From NCBI RefSeq assembly GCF_041435435.1, contig NZ_CP108494.1:2204501-2268500 (forward strand): a stretch of 64,000 bases of DNA, in the 5' to 3' direction. Both the position numbers and the translations under genes were made by a program. This stretch comes from Streptomyces sp. NBC_01241. GTDB taxonomy: Bacteria > Actinomycetota > Actinomycetes > Streptomycetales > Streptomycetaceae. Shown here piece after piece: positions 42,124 through 50,467 of this stretch (its first letter is position 1; each line of letters begins with the position of its first letter). The notes under the pieces were generated by a model, which had not been told where the DNA came from, searched no databases, and saw nothing but the letters and a program-made list of their open reading frames with translations.

Positions 42124-43920
42124 TTGCGCGAGTTCAGCCTTCCGGCCCTGTACGAGGTCCCTTCGGACGGCAACCTGACGGATCTCATCCGCCGCAACGC
42201 CGCTCAGCATCCCGATGTCGCGGTGATGAGCCGCAAGGTGGCCGGGGTGTGGACCGATGTCGACGCCACACAGTTCCTGGCCGAGGTCAGAGGCGTCGCC
42301 AAGGGTCTGGTCGCTGCGGGTGTCGAGGCCGGCGACCGGGTGGCCCTGCTCTCCCGTACCCGCTACGAGTGGGTGCTGCTCGACTTCGCGATCTGGAGTG
42401 CGGGCGCGGTCACCGTCCCGGTGTACGAGACGAGTTCGCCCGAGCAGATCCAGTGGATCCTCGGGGACTCCGGCGCCACGCTGTGCATCGTGGAGTCCCA
42501 GGCGCATCAGGACTCCGTGGCCTCGGTCCAGGCGGATCTGCCGGACCTGAAGGGCATCTGGCAGATCGAGGACCGGGCGGTCCCCCGGCTGACGGCGATC
42601 GGCGAGGACGTCTCGGACGAGATCCTCGACCTGCGGATGGCGTCCGCCAAGGCCGACGACCCGGCCACCATCGTCTACACCTCGGGCACCACCGGCCGCC
42701 CCAAGGGCTGTGTGCTCACGCACCGCAGCTTCTTCGCGGAGTGCGGCAATGTGGTGGAGCGGCTGAAGCCCCTCTTCCGTACCGGTGAGTGCTCGGTGCT
42801 GCTCTTCCTGCCCACCGCGCATGTCTTCGGACGACTGGTCGAGGTGGCCTCGGTGATGGCCCCGATCAAGCTCGGATGCGTACCGGACATCAAGCTCCTC
42901 ACCGATGAACTGGCCTCGTTCCGGCCGACGTTGATCCTCGGTGTGCCGCGGGTCTTCGAGAAGGTCTACAACGCGGCGCGCGCCAAGGCGCAGGCCGACG
43001 GCAAGGGCAGGATCTTCGACAAGGCCGCGAACACGGCGATCGCGTACAGCCGCGCGCTGGGTACCGCTCAGGGCCCGTCCATGGGCCTGAAGTTCAAGCA
43101 CAAGGTCTTCGACCGGCTGGTCTACGGCAAGCTGCGGGCGGTACTCGGCGGCCGCGGCGAGTACGCGATCTCCGGCGGCGCACCGCTGGGCGAGCGGCTC
43201 GGCCACTTCTACCGCGGCATCGGCTTCACCGTCCTGGAGGGCTACGGCCTCACCGAGACGTGCGCGGCCACCGCCTTCAATCCGTGGGACCGGCAGAAGA
43301 TCGGTACGGTCGGCCAGCCGCTGCCCGGCTCGGTCGTCCGGATCGCCGACGACGGAGAGGTGCTGCTGCACGGCGAGCACCTGTTCACCGGCTACTGGAA
43401 CAACGAGGCGGCGTCGGCCGAGGCGCTGGCCCACGGCTGGTTCCACACGGGCGACATCGGCACGCTCGACGAGGACGGCTATCTCGCGATCACCGGTCGC
43501 AAGAAGGAGATCATCGTCACGGCGGGCGGCAAGAACGTCGCTCCCGCGGTGATCGAGGACCGTATCCGCGGGCACGCCCTGGTCGCCGAGTGCATGGTGG
43601 TCGGCGACGGGCGGCCGTTCGTGGGCGCGCTGATCACGGTGGACGAGGAGTTCCTGGGCCGCTGGGCACAGGAGCACGGCAAGCCGGCCGGCTCGACGGC
43701 CGCGTCGCTGCGCGAGGACCCGGAGCTGGTGGCCGAGGTACAGCGGGCGGTGGACGACGGGAACGCCGCGGTGTCCAAGGCCGAGTCGGTACGCAAGTTC
43801 CGCATCCTGTCCTCCCAGTTCACCGAGGAGGCGGGCCACATCACGCCGTCGCTGAAGCTGAAGCGGAATGTGGTGGCGAAGGACTTCGCGGACGAGATCG
43901 AGGCGATCTACCGGGGCTGA
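42124..43920 (+). CDS. Long-chain fatty acid-CoA ligase (AMP-dependent synthetase)
   Basis: 598 residues, close to FadD15-type enzymes. Motifs: Tyr-Thr-Ser-Gly-Thr-Thr-Gly-Arg-Pro-Lys-Gly (ATP), Gly-Tyr-Gly-Leu-Thr-Glu-Thr, Trp-Phe-His-Thr-Gly-Asp-Ile-Gly and Gly-Arg-Lys-Lys-Glu-Ile-Ile-Val. A C-terminal Lys-Leu-Lys-Arg-Asn segment carries the catalytic Lys. It activates long-chain fatty acids for beta-oxidation or lipid synthesis. The TTG start is 9 nt after AGGAG. It is convergent with the GT4 gene. Confidence 0.93.
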   Translation: MREFSLPALYEVPSDGNLTDLIRRNAAQHPDVAVMSRKVAGVWTDVDATQFLAEVRGVAKGLVAAGVEAGDRVALLSRTRYEWVLLDFAIWSAGAVTVPVYETSSPEQIQWILGDSGATLCIVESQAHQDSVASVQADLPDLKGIWQIEDRAVPRLTAIGEDVSDEILDLRMASAKADDPATIVYTSGTTGRPKGCVLTHRSFFAECGNVVERLKPLFRTGECSVLLFLPTAHVFGRLVEVASVMAPIKLGCVPDIKLLTDELASFRPTLILGVPRVFEKVYNAARAKAQADGKGRIFDKAANTAIAYSRALGTAQGPSMGLKFKHKVFDRLVYGKLRAVLGGRGEYAISGGAPLGERLGHFYRGIGFTVLEGYGLTETCAATAFNPWDRQKIGTVGQPLPGSVVRIADDGEVLLHGEHLFTGYWNNEAASAEALAHGWFHTGDIGTLDEDGYLAITGRKKEIIVTAGGKNVAPAVIEDRIRGHALVAECMVVGDGRPFVGALITVDEEFLGRWAQEHGKPAGSTAASLREDPELVAEVQRAVDDGNAAVSKAESVRKFRILSSQFTEEAGHITPSLKLKRNVVAKDFADEIEAIYRG

Positions 43921-43975
43921 CGGACGTCGGCCGGGGGCCGTTGGCCGGCTACCGGAACCGACCGACGGCCGCCGG

Positions 43976-44011
43976 AACCCGGCCCGGCCCCGGCGGCGCT
44001 CCGGGCCGGTT
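43976..44011. terminator. Convergent terminator between acyl-CoA ligase and GT4 genes
   Basis: AACCcGGCCCGG and CCGGGCCGGTT form an 11-bp stem with one bulged C. It lies in the 90-bp convergent gap and touches the GT4 stop. Confidence 0.7.
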
Positions 44012-45153
44012 CAGAGCAGCGCCTTGAGCCTCTCGGCCAGCAGGTCCCAGCGCCACTTCTCCTCGACCCAGGCCCGGCCCCGCTCCCCCATCCGCTGCCG
44101 CAGCTCCGGGTCGCGGAGCAGGGTGACGATCCGGTCGGCCGTCTCCTGCGCCGAGCCGCCGCGCACCACCCACCCGGTCTCGCCGTCGAGCACGGCGTCC
44201 GGCGCGCCGCCCGAGTCGCCCGCCACCACCGGCAGTCCGGTCGCGGACGCCTCCAGGAAGACGATGCCGAGGCCCTCCACGTCGAGGCCGCCCCGACGGG
44301 TCCGGCACGGCATGGCGAAGACGTCGCCGGCGCCGCAGTGGCCGGGCAGCTCGTCCCACGGCACCGGCCCCGTGAAATGCACCGAGCCGGCGACCCCGGT
44401 CCGTACGGCCAGTTGCTCCAGCTCCTTGCGGTACGGCCCGCCGCCCACGATCAGCAGCACCGCGTCCGGCACCCGCTCCAGGATCGCGGGCATCGCGAGG
44501 ATCAGCGTGTCCTGGCCCTTGCGTGGCACGAGACGTGACACGCAGACGACGACGGGCCGGTCCGAGAGCCCGAGCCGGGCCCTTATCAGGTCCCCGCCGG
44601 AGTCCGGGTGGAAGGTCTTCTCGTCGACGCCGGGCGGCAGTTGGACCATGCGGTCCGCAGCCTCGGGGGTGAGTACGGCGGCGATCCGGGAGCGGGTGTA
44701 CTCCCCCAGGTAGGTGATCGTGTCCGTGGTCTCGCCGATCCGGCCCAGCAGCTGCCGGGCCGCGGGCAGCTGGGCCCAGCCCGCCTCGTGACCGTGCGTG
44801 GTGGCGACCAGCCGCCGGGCGCCGGCCCTGCGCAGCGCCGGTGCCATCAGCGCGAGCGGGGCCGCGGCGCCGAACCACACGGACGTGCAGCCGTGTATGC
44901 GCAGCAGCTGCGTGGCACGCCGGGTGACCCGAGGGGTCGGCAGCAGCATCGTCGTCCGGTCGCGGACGACGGTGAAGGGCTGCTCGGCGTCGAAGGCGGC
45001 GGTGGCCGCGATGCCTTCGGGGCTGCGCTTCCAGGTGGAGGCGTATACGACGATCTGTCCGGGGTCCAGGCGCAGTGCCATGTTGTGCAGAAACGCCTGG
45101 ATACCGCCGGGGCGGGGCGGGAAGTCGTTGGTCACGATCAGGGTCTTGTCCAT
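44011..45153 (-). CDS. Family 4 glycosyltransferase (PimB-like)
   Basis: 380 residues from ATG 45153. The N-terminus Leu-Ile-Val-Thr-Asn-Asp-Phe-Pro-Pro-Arg-Pro-Gly-Gly-Ile-Gln and the donor-site pattern Glu-Gly-Leu-Gly-Ile-Val-Phe-Leu-Glu-Ala are typical of GT4 GT-B enzymes, near the PimB' mannosyltransferases. Acidic residues and His-Gly-His-Glu line the cleft. It probably adds mannose to phosphatidylinositol mannosides or related glycolipids. The divergent GT87 gene supports a glycolipid/polyprenol-sugar role. Confidence 0.87.
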   Translation of the reverse strand: MDKTLIVTNDFPPRPGGIQAFLHNMALRLDPGQIVVYASTWKRSPEGIAATAAFDAEQPFTVVRDRTTMLLPTPRVTRRATQLLRIHGCTSVWFGAAAPLALMAPALRRAGARRLVATTHGHEAGWAQLPAARQLLGRIGETTDTITYLGEYTRSRIAAVLTPEAADRMVQLPPGVDEKTFHPDSGGDLIRARLGLSDRPVVVCVSRLVPRKGQDTLILAMPAILERVPDAVLLIVGGGPYRKELEQLAVRTGVAGSVHFTGPVPWDELPGHCGAGDVFAMPCRTRRGGLDVEGLGIVFLEASATGLPVVAGDSGGAPDAVLDGETGWVVRGGSAQETADRIVTLLRDPELRQRMGERGRAWVEEKWRWDLLAERLKALL

Positions 45154-45231
45154 CCCGGCCGACAGTACCGGGCGGCCGAATGGCTCCCGCACAGGCCGGG
45201 CGGGCATCATGGCTCCCCGTACCACCGGCTG

Positions 45232-45271
45232 CGCCGGTGGGTACCCCACCGGCGTACCCACCGGCGTACCC
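45232..45271. repeat. Hairpin plus 12-bp tandem repeats between two glycosyltransferase genes
   Basis: CGCCGGTGG (45232-45240) can pair with CCACCGGCG (45246-45254). ACCGGCGTACCC is repeated at 45248-45259 and 45260-45271. It lies in the 142-bp divergent promoter region. Confidence 0.7.
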
Positions 45272-45295
45272 ACTGACGAAACGGATGAGGCGGTC

Positions 45296-46546
45296 ATGAC
45301 CGGATCGACCGGCACGCGGCTCGCTCTCGCGGTCTGGGCCCTCACCAGGGTCGCGCTGCTGCTCTGCGTCACCAAGGTGATCACCCTGTCCGGACCGGAC
45401 GTGACCAGCGATGTCTCGGTGATCTACCACGGCTGGTCCGAGGTCCTGAAGACCGGTACGTACCCGCGGTCCGACGTCACCTGGCAGTACCCGCCCCTCG
45501 CCGCGCTCGCCGTCCTCTCCCCCGCCCTGCTGCCGTTCCTGGACTACGCCTCGGCCTTCTTCGTCCTCGCATTCCTGTGCGACGGGCTGGTACTGGGGCT
45601 CCTGCTGTACGCGAGCCGCGGGACCGGCCGGTGGACGGCGGGCGCCTGGGTGTGGGTGGCCGGCGTGCCGCTGCTCGGTACGACCGCGTACGCCCGTTAC
45701 GACGTGATGGTGACGGCGGCGGCGGTGGCGGCGCTGCTGGCGGGCGTGCGGCATCCGCGGGTGCTGGGCGCGCTGGCCGCCGTCGGTGCGCTGCTGAAGG
45801 TGTGGCCGGCGCTGATCCTGGCCGGTACCGCGCGCGGGCCGTGGACGCGCCGGGCCTGGACGGCCGCGGCGGTGACGGCGGCCGGGCTGCTGGTGGTGTG
45901 CACCATGGCGATGCCGGGTGCGCTGGCCTTTCTCGGCTTTCAGCGGGACCGCGGCATCGAGGTCGAGTCGCTGGGAGCGCTGGTCTTCCACGTGTGGCGG
46001 AATTTCGGCTGGCAGGGCCGGGTGGAGCTGCACTACGGCTCCCTGGAGTTCCTGGGTCCGCATGTGCCCCTGGTGAGCACGCTCTCCCTCGGTCTGTCCG
46101 TCGTCGCGTTCGGCTGGCTGCTGGTGTGGCGGCTGCGGGCCCGCGACTTCCGGGTGAGCACCCCGGCCGACGCGGCGTTCACGGCGGTGCTGCTGTTCAC
46201 GACCACGAGCCGGGTGATCAGCCCCCAGTACATGCTCTGGCTGGTCGGCCTGGCGGCGGTCTGCCTGGTCTTCCGCGAGAGCCGGATGGTGCTCCCGGCC
46301 GCTCTGGTGCTGCTCGCCACGGGCATCACGCAGGCGGAGTTCCCGTTCGGGTTCGTCCACGTGGTGAGCAGTGACGCGACGGGCGTGACGCTGATGTTCC
46401 TGCGCAACGGCCTGCTGGTCGCGGCGACGTTCATCGCCTGTCGGCGGCTGTGGCGGCAGCCGGTGTCCGGTGCGCCGCGCGACGGCGCCGAGCCCTCGGC
46501 CGCCGAATCCGACGCCGGCCGTGCGGCGGAACCGGTCGGTTCCTGA
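45296..46546 (+). CDS. GT87-type polytopic glycosyltransferase
   Basis: 416 residues with about ten transmembrane helices. It has the GT-C-like first loop Val-Ile-Tyr-His-Gly-Trp, then Val-Thr-Trp-Gln-Tyr-Pro-Pro-Leu, which resembles the GT87 polyprenol-phosphate-mannose-dependent mannosyltransferases. The expected early Asp is in Ser-Gly-Pro-Asp-Val-Thr-Ser-Asp. Ser-Pro-Gln-Tyr-Met-Leu-Trp near residue 310 is another family signature. The ATG is preceded by GAGG. The tail (about 30 residues) is disordered. It is divergent from the GT4 gene. Confidence 0.85.
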   Translation: MTGSTGTRLALAVWALTRVALLLCVTKVITLSGPDVTSDVSVIYHGWSEVLKTGTYPRSDVTWQYPPLAALAVLSPALLPFLDYASAFFVLAFLCDGLVLGLLLYASRGTGRWTAGAWVWVAGVPLLGTTAYARYDVMVTAAAVAALLAGVRHPRVLGALAAVGALLKVWPALILAGTARGPWTRRAWTAAAVTAAGLLVVCTMAMPGALAFLGFQRDRGIEVESLGALVFHVWRNFGWQGRVELHYGSLEFLGPHVPLVSTLSLGLSVVAFGWLLVWRLRARDFRVSTPADAAFTAVLLFTTTSRVISPQYMLWLVGLAAVCLVFRESRMVLPAALVLLATGITQAEFPFGFVHVVSSDATGVTLMFLRNGLLVAATFIACRRLWRQPVSGAPRDGAEPSAAESDAGRAAEPVGS

Positions 46547-46601
46547 ACCACGCGCTGCGCTCAGCAGCCGTGTGGCGGGCGCGGCGGGCAGCGCGCCGCG
46601 G

Positions 46602-47858
46602 TCAGCCGAGCCGGGAGCGCAGATACTCCCTCCAGAGCGCGGTGAACTCCTGCGGAGTCGTGCCGAGCACCTCCTGCAGGGCCTGCTCCACCGCCCCGTC
46701 CCGCCCCGAATACCCTCCGACGGCCCGGTAGAAGGCGAACAGCTTCTTCTCGCCCCAGTGGTCGGCGATCAGCTCGCAGGCCATCCAGCCGCCCTCGTAC
46801 GCCTTCGCCAGGCGCGCCGAGTCGCCGGCGAAACCGAAGTCCTCGTCCGTGGGGAGTCCGGCGGGCAGTTCGCCGTGCGCGACGGTGTCGGCCAGTTCGG
46901 GCGCGGCCCGGGCGGCGGTACGGTCCTCGGCGCGGTAGGCCGCCCAGTCGGCGAAGCCCTCGGAGAGCCAGGTGGGGGTGGCGGCGGATGTGCGGGCGCG
47001 GGTGGCGACATGGGCGATCTCATGGGTGAGGACGATGCGCTGCCCGAGGGTGCTGAGCACGTCGTACGCCTGCGGGTTGACGATCACCCGGTCCGCGGGC
47101 GCCCGGTCGAGGCCGCCGGTCCGCCCGGTGGTCACGGCCGCCATGCCCCGGTAGTTCGCCGCCGGTGACCCCAGCAGCCCCGCCATGTCCTCCACGGTGC
47201 GCGGTACGAGCACCAGCACGCGGCCGGCCCAGCGTTCCGGCCAGGCTCCGGAGACGGCGGGCACCGCCCGGTCCGCGGCCCTGGCGATCCCGCGCAGCTC
47301 CTGCTGCGTGCGGCCGACCCCGAGGACGAGGCTGTGCTCTCCGCGTACCACCCGCACGTCGCCCTGCTGCCAGAGCTGTCCGGCGCCGTCCTTGCCCGCC
47401 CGGTCGCCGATGAGGTACCAGCGGCCGTCCGCCCGGTACCGTCGCAGATCGAGCACCCGGTCCACGGAGACCGGGGCGGCGTCGTACCCCTTGATCGCGT
47501 AGCGCAGCTGGACATCGGCGGTGGCCCGGTCGGTGCCCTGCGCGGTCACGTCCGTCAGCCGGTACGTCCACGAGCTCAGCGGTACGTCCGCGAGGTTGTC
47601 CAGTTCCCGGCGCTGGGCCGTGCGCAGCCCGGTGGCCCGCGGGTCCACGACGGCCAGGTAGGCGTCCGTGTCGTGGGCCGGGACGGCGGCCGCACGGCGC
47701 TCCAGGGTGGCCCGGACACCGCGGGTGGTGGAGGCCGGGACGGCGTCGTCGTCGGGGGCCGCGCAGCCGGAGACCAGCAGCAGCCCGGCGAGCAGCACGC
47801 CGGCCGCGCGCCGTCCTCCGTCACATCCCCGCCGTGCGGTACGCCGTCTGTGGGTCAC
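46602..47858 (-). CDS. Lipoprotein zinc metallopeptidase (gluzincin-like)
   Basis: 418 residues from GTG 47858. The lipobox Leu-Leu-Val-Ser-Gly-Cys follows a basic start. A ~110-residue NTF2-like region is followed by the peptidase domain with His-Glu-Ile-Ala-His near residue 278, and a downstream Glu in Leu-Ser-Glu-Gly-Phe-Ala-Asp-Trp. This gluzincin arrangement fits the peptidase-MA superfamily. It is surface-anchored, and its substrate is unknown. The next upstream gene on the same strand encodes a secreted NlpC/P60 hydrolase, so a wall-related role is plausible. Confidence 0.83.
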   Translation of the reverse strand: MTHRRRTARRGCDGGRRAAGVLLAGLLLVSGCAAPDDDAVPASTTRGVRATLERRAAAVPAHDTDAYLAVVDPRATGLRTAQRRELDNLADVPLSSWTYRLTDVTAQGTDRATADVQLRYAIKGYDAAPVSVDRVLDLRRYRADGRWYLIGDRAGKDGAGQLWQQGDVRVVRGEHSLVLGVGRTQQELRGIARAADRAVPAVSGAWPERWAGRVLVLVPRTVEDMAGLLGSPAANYRGMAAVTTGRTGGLDRAPADRVIVNPQAYDVLSTLGQRIVLTHEIAHVATRARTSAATPTWLSEGFADWAAYRAEDRTAARAAPELADTVAHGELPAGLPTDEDFGFAGDSARLAKAYEGGWMACELIADHWGEKKLFAFYRAVGGYSGRDGAVEQALQEVLGTTPQEFTALWREYLRSRLG

Positions 47859-47875
47859 CCGGTCGAGCGTACGGG

Positions 47876-48907
47876 TCAGACGCGGGTGACCGACGAGACG
47901 GGCATCATGCCGACGGGGTCGTAGCGCACCGGGGCGCCCGGGTACGGGGCGTGGACGACCTGGCCGTTGCCGACGTACATGGCGATGTGGCCGGCGTCCG
48001 CGCGGTAGGCGACCAGGTCGCCGGGCCGGGCCTCGGAGAGCGGCACCATGCGTCCCGCGTACCGCTGGGCCTGCGAGGTGCGCGGCAGGCTGACCCCGGC
48101 CCGGGCGTACGCCCACTGCATCAGCCCGGAACAGTCGAATCCGGCGGGTCCGTTGGCCCCCCAGATGTACGGGCGGCCCAGTGCCTGGCGAACCGCCGCC
48201 ACGGCCGCGGCCGCCCGTGCGGAGCCGGCCGGGAGGTCGGCCGTCGCCGGGAACACGTCGTAGCCGCCGGAGCGCGAAACCTGCTCGAAGTCCGCCCGGT
48301 CGGCGGCGGGCAGCGCCGCCAGCACCTGCTTGGCCTGGGCGAGCTTGCGCTCGACGGTCCGTTTATGACGGGTGGCGGCCGCCCGGTTGCGCTCCAGCTC
48401 GGCCAGCGCCCGGGCGGCCTCCGCGCGGATCTGCGCGAGTCCGCGCTGCGTCTGCTGGAGTTCCCGCAGCTCGTCGCTCCGGCGCTCGGTCTGACGGTCC
48501 AGGGTGGCCGCCCGGTCGAGGTAGGTGTCCGGGTCGGAGGAGAGCAGCAGGGCGAGTGAGGGGTCCAGGCCGCCCGAGCGGTACTGCGCGCTCACCACCG
48601 AACCGAGAGCCGTACGCAGCCGGTTGAGGTGTTCCTGGCCGCGGGCCGCCCGGTCCCGGGCCCGGTTCACCTCGCCGCGCAGCCGGCCGGCGTTCTCGCC
48701 GGCCGCGTTGTACTGCTCGATGGCCCGCTCGGCCTCGCCGTACAGCCGGTCGACCCGGGCCTTGGCGTTCCGGGAGGTGTCCTGCGGGTCGGCGTTCGCC
48801 GTGGCCGCCCCGAGAGTGGCGGCCGCGGTGGCCGCCGCGGCCGACAGAACGGTGATCCGGGCACCCCGGTTGAGTCCGGGCTGTGTGGAACGGCGATGGG
48901 ACACCAC
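47876..48907 (-). CDS. Secreted NlpC/P60 (C40) peptidoglycan hydrolase
   Basis: 343 residues. A signal peptide (cut near Ala-Thr-Ala-Asn-Ala-Asp) is followed by a coiled-coil region (about 45-200) and the NlpC/P60 domain. The domain has Cys in Phe-Asp-Cys-Ser-Gly-Leu, His in Ala-Gly-His-Ile-Ala-Met-Tyr-Val and a third polar residue His in Val-Val-His-Ala-Pro. It cleaves stem peptides. Two adjacent GTG codons (48907, 48904) can start it. Unlike the next paralogue it shows no riboswitch-like leader. Confidence 0.9.
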   Translation of the reverse strand: MVSHRRSTQPGLNRGARITVLSAAAATAAATLGAATANADPQDTSRNAKARVDRLYGEAERAIEQYNAAGENAGRLRGEVNRARDRAARGQEHLNRLRTALGSVVSAQYRSGGLDPSLALLLSSDPDTYLDRAATLDRQTERRSDELRELQQTQRGLAQIRAEAARALAELERNRAAATRHKRTVERKLAQAKQVLAALPAADRADFEQVSRSGGYDVFPATADLPAGSARAAAAVAAVRQALGRPYIWGANGPAGFDCSGLMQWAYARAGVSLPRTSQAQRYAGRMVPLSEARPGDLVAYRADAGHIAMYVGNGQVVHAPYPGAPVRYDPVGMMPVSSVTRV

Positions 48908-49067
48908 AGGACGCCGTACTCCCTTCCGCTGTACGCAGATGTGCGCAGCCCCTGCCGCCCGGGGCGGGCGGACCGACGACCGGGAGCTGCACAGCAGGCA
49001 GACAGTAGTCGGACGGTCACGGAGCGGCCAAAGGCCGCGCCGGGCAAAAGGGAGGCCCGAACGGCAG

Positions 49068-49102
49068 CGCCCCGCCGGTGACCTGTGGTCTCCGGCGGGG
49101 CG
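49068..49102. terminator. Terminator after the second NlpC/P60 gene
   Basis: CGCCCCGCCGG (49068-49078) pairs with CCGGCGGGGCG (49092-49102), a perfect 11-bp stem, 43 bp beyond the minus-strand stop at 49145. Confidence 0.85.
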
Positions 49103-49144
49103 GACTGTCTGCGCGGGCGCGGGAATTCGCCCGTTCGGGCGTCG

Positions 49145-50173
49145 TCAGCCGACGCGCACGCCGAACTGGAAGCTGCCGATGGTGTTCATCGACTCGTAGC
49201 GCACCACCGCACCCGGCTTCGGGGCGTGCAGCACGGTGTTGTTGCCCGCGTAAAGGGCCACGTGCGAGGTGTTGTTGAAGAAGACCAGGTCGCCCGGCTT
49301 CAGCTGGCTGCGCCCGATCCGGGTGCCGTCGTTGATCTGGGTGTACGTGGTGCGGGTGATGTGCACGTTGGCCTGGGCGTAGGACCACTGGGTCAGGCCC
49401 GAGCAGTCGAAGGAGTTGGGGCCGGTGCCGCCGGAGACGTATGGCTTGCCCAGCTGGGTGGCGCCGGCCCGGAGGGCCGCGGCGCCCCAGGCGGACGCGG
49501 GGACCTCGTTGCCCAGGTCGACCCGGTCGCCGGCGTCGCGGCTGGCGCGGATGTCGTCCTGCCGCATCTTCTCGCGCTCGGCGGCGGTCAGCGTGTTGAG
49601 CAACTGCCGCGCGTCGGCGAGCTTGCCCTGGAACTTCTGCTTCTTCTCGCCGAGCGTCTTGCGGACGTCCGCGAGGTCGCCGAGCTTGTCCTGGGCCTCC
49701 TTGCGCTCCTGCGCGAGGACCCGCTGCTTCTCCTGGATCTTCGCCAGGGAATCGGTCTGCTTGGCCGTCAGCTGGTCGAGGGCCGAGGCCTCGTCGAGGA
49801 AGCTGTCGGGGTTCGAGGCGAGGAAGAGCTGCACCGACGGGTCGATGCCTCCGGAGCGGTACTGCGCGGCGGCGAGCGAACCGAGGCCGGAGCGGAGCGT
49901 GTTGATCTCCTGCTGACCGCGGGCCACCTTGTCCTGCAGGGCGCTGACTTCCTTCTCCAGCTTCTCCTGCTTCTCCTTGGCCCCGTTGTACTGCTCGGTG
50001 GCCGCCTCCGCCTCGTGGTAGAGCTTGTCGACCTTCGCCTTGACCTCGCTCTTGGAGGGCTTGGGGTCGGCCTGGGCCGCCTGGGAGGTCAGGGCCACGG
50101 CCGCAGCGGCGGTCGCGGTGAGCACGGTCACGCGGGCGCGGCTCGGCTGCTTGGGACGACGGTGGGACGCCAC
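49145..50173 (-). CDS. Secreted NlpC/P60 (C40) hydrolase, riboswitch-controlled paralogue
   Basis: 342 residues. A signal peptide (ending near Gln-Ala-Ala-Gln-Ala-Asp) precedes a long Lys/Glu-rich coiled coil (about 45-200). The C40 domain has Cys in Ser-Phe-Asp-Cys-Ser-Gly-Leu, His in Thr-Ser-His-Val-Ala-Leu-Tyr and His in Val-Leu-His-Ala-Pro. The GTG at 50173 is 9 nt after GGAG. It shares architecture and the closing Ala-Pro-x-Pro-Gly-Ala pattern with 47876-48907, so the two are tandem paralogues. A ydaO-type leader precedes this one only. Confidence 0.92.
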   Translation of the reverse strand: MASHRRPKQPSRARVTVLTATAAAAVALTSQAAQADPKPSKSEVKAKVDKLYHEAEAATEQYNGAKEKQEKLEKEVSALQDKVARGQQEINTLRSGLGSLAAAQYRSGGIDPSVQLFLASNPDSFLDEASALDQLTAKQTDSLAKIQEKQRVLAQERKEAQDKLGDLADVRKTLGEKKQKFQGKLADARQLLNTLTAAEREKMRQDDIRASRDAGDRVDLGNEVPASAWGAAALRAGATQLGKPYVSGGTGPNSFDCSGLTQWSYAQANVHITRTTYTQINDGTRIGRSQLKPGDLVFFNNTSHVALYAGNNTVLHAPKPGAVVRYESMNTIGSFQFGVRVG

Positions 50174-50194
50174 GAAGGCGAGCTCCTTCTTCCT

Positions 50195-50303
50195 CCAGCC
50201 GCCTACCGGGCTGTGGGGGAGACGAATCCCCGGCTCCGTGCACGTCACGGACTCGGCGGTGCCTTCGCCGTCACCCCGGATGGGTGATCAACCGTGCGAA
50301 GGT
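50195..50303 (-). promoter_or_regulatory. ydaO/c-di-AMP riboswitch candidate
   Basis: On the minus strand the leader has CACCGCCGAGTCC (50249-50261), then GGAGCCGGGGATTCG, then CCCACAGCCCGGTAGGCGG. The CCGCCGA...CAGCCCGGTAGGCGG pairing is the hallmark core of ydaO elements. A CCTTCGC/GCGAAGG stem (50262-50303) precedes it. In actinobacteria this class is known upstream of Rpf and NlpC/P60 wall hydrolase genes, where c-di-AMP switches expression off. Confidence 0.75.
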
Positions 50304-50313
50304 TCGAGGCCCG

Positions 50314-50343
50314 ACCCTAGTGACCAACTTGTGATCAGTTCAA
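50314..50343 (-). promoter_or_regulatory. Promoter of the riboswitch-controlled NlpC/P60 gene
   Basis: Minus-strand TTGAAC (50338-50343) and TAGGGT (50314-50319) are 18 bp apart. The predicted start, about 50306, coincides with the 5' edge of the ydaO-like element. Confidence 0.65.
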
Positions 50344-50467
50344 ATCCTCATCAGAAAAATCTCGTCACAGGAGGTACTTCTTTGCCCACAGCACACAGGG
50401 CGTAGCAGCGGCTTGACGGTCCGTTCCCTGATTTCCGCCGAGTTCCGCCGAGTTCCGACAAGCGTCA

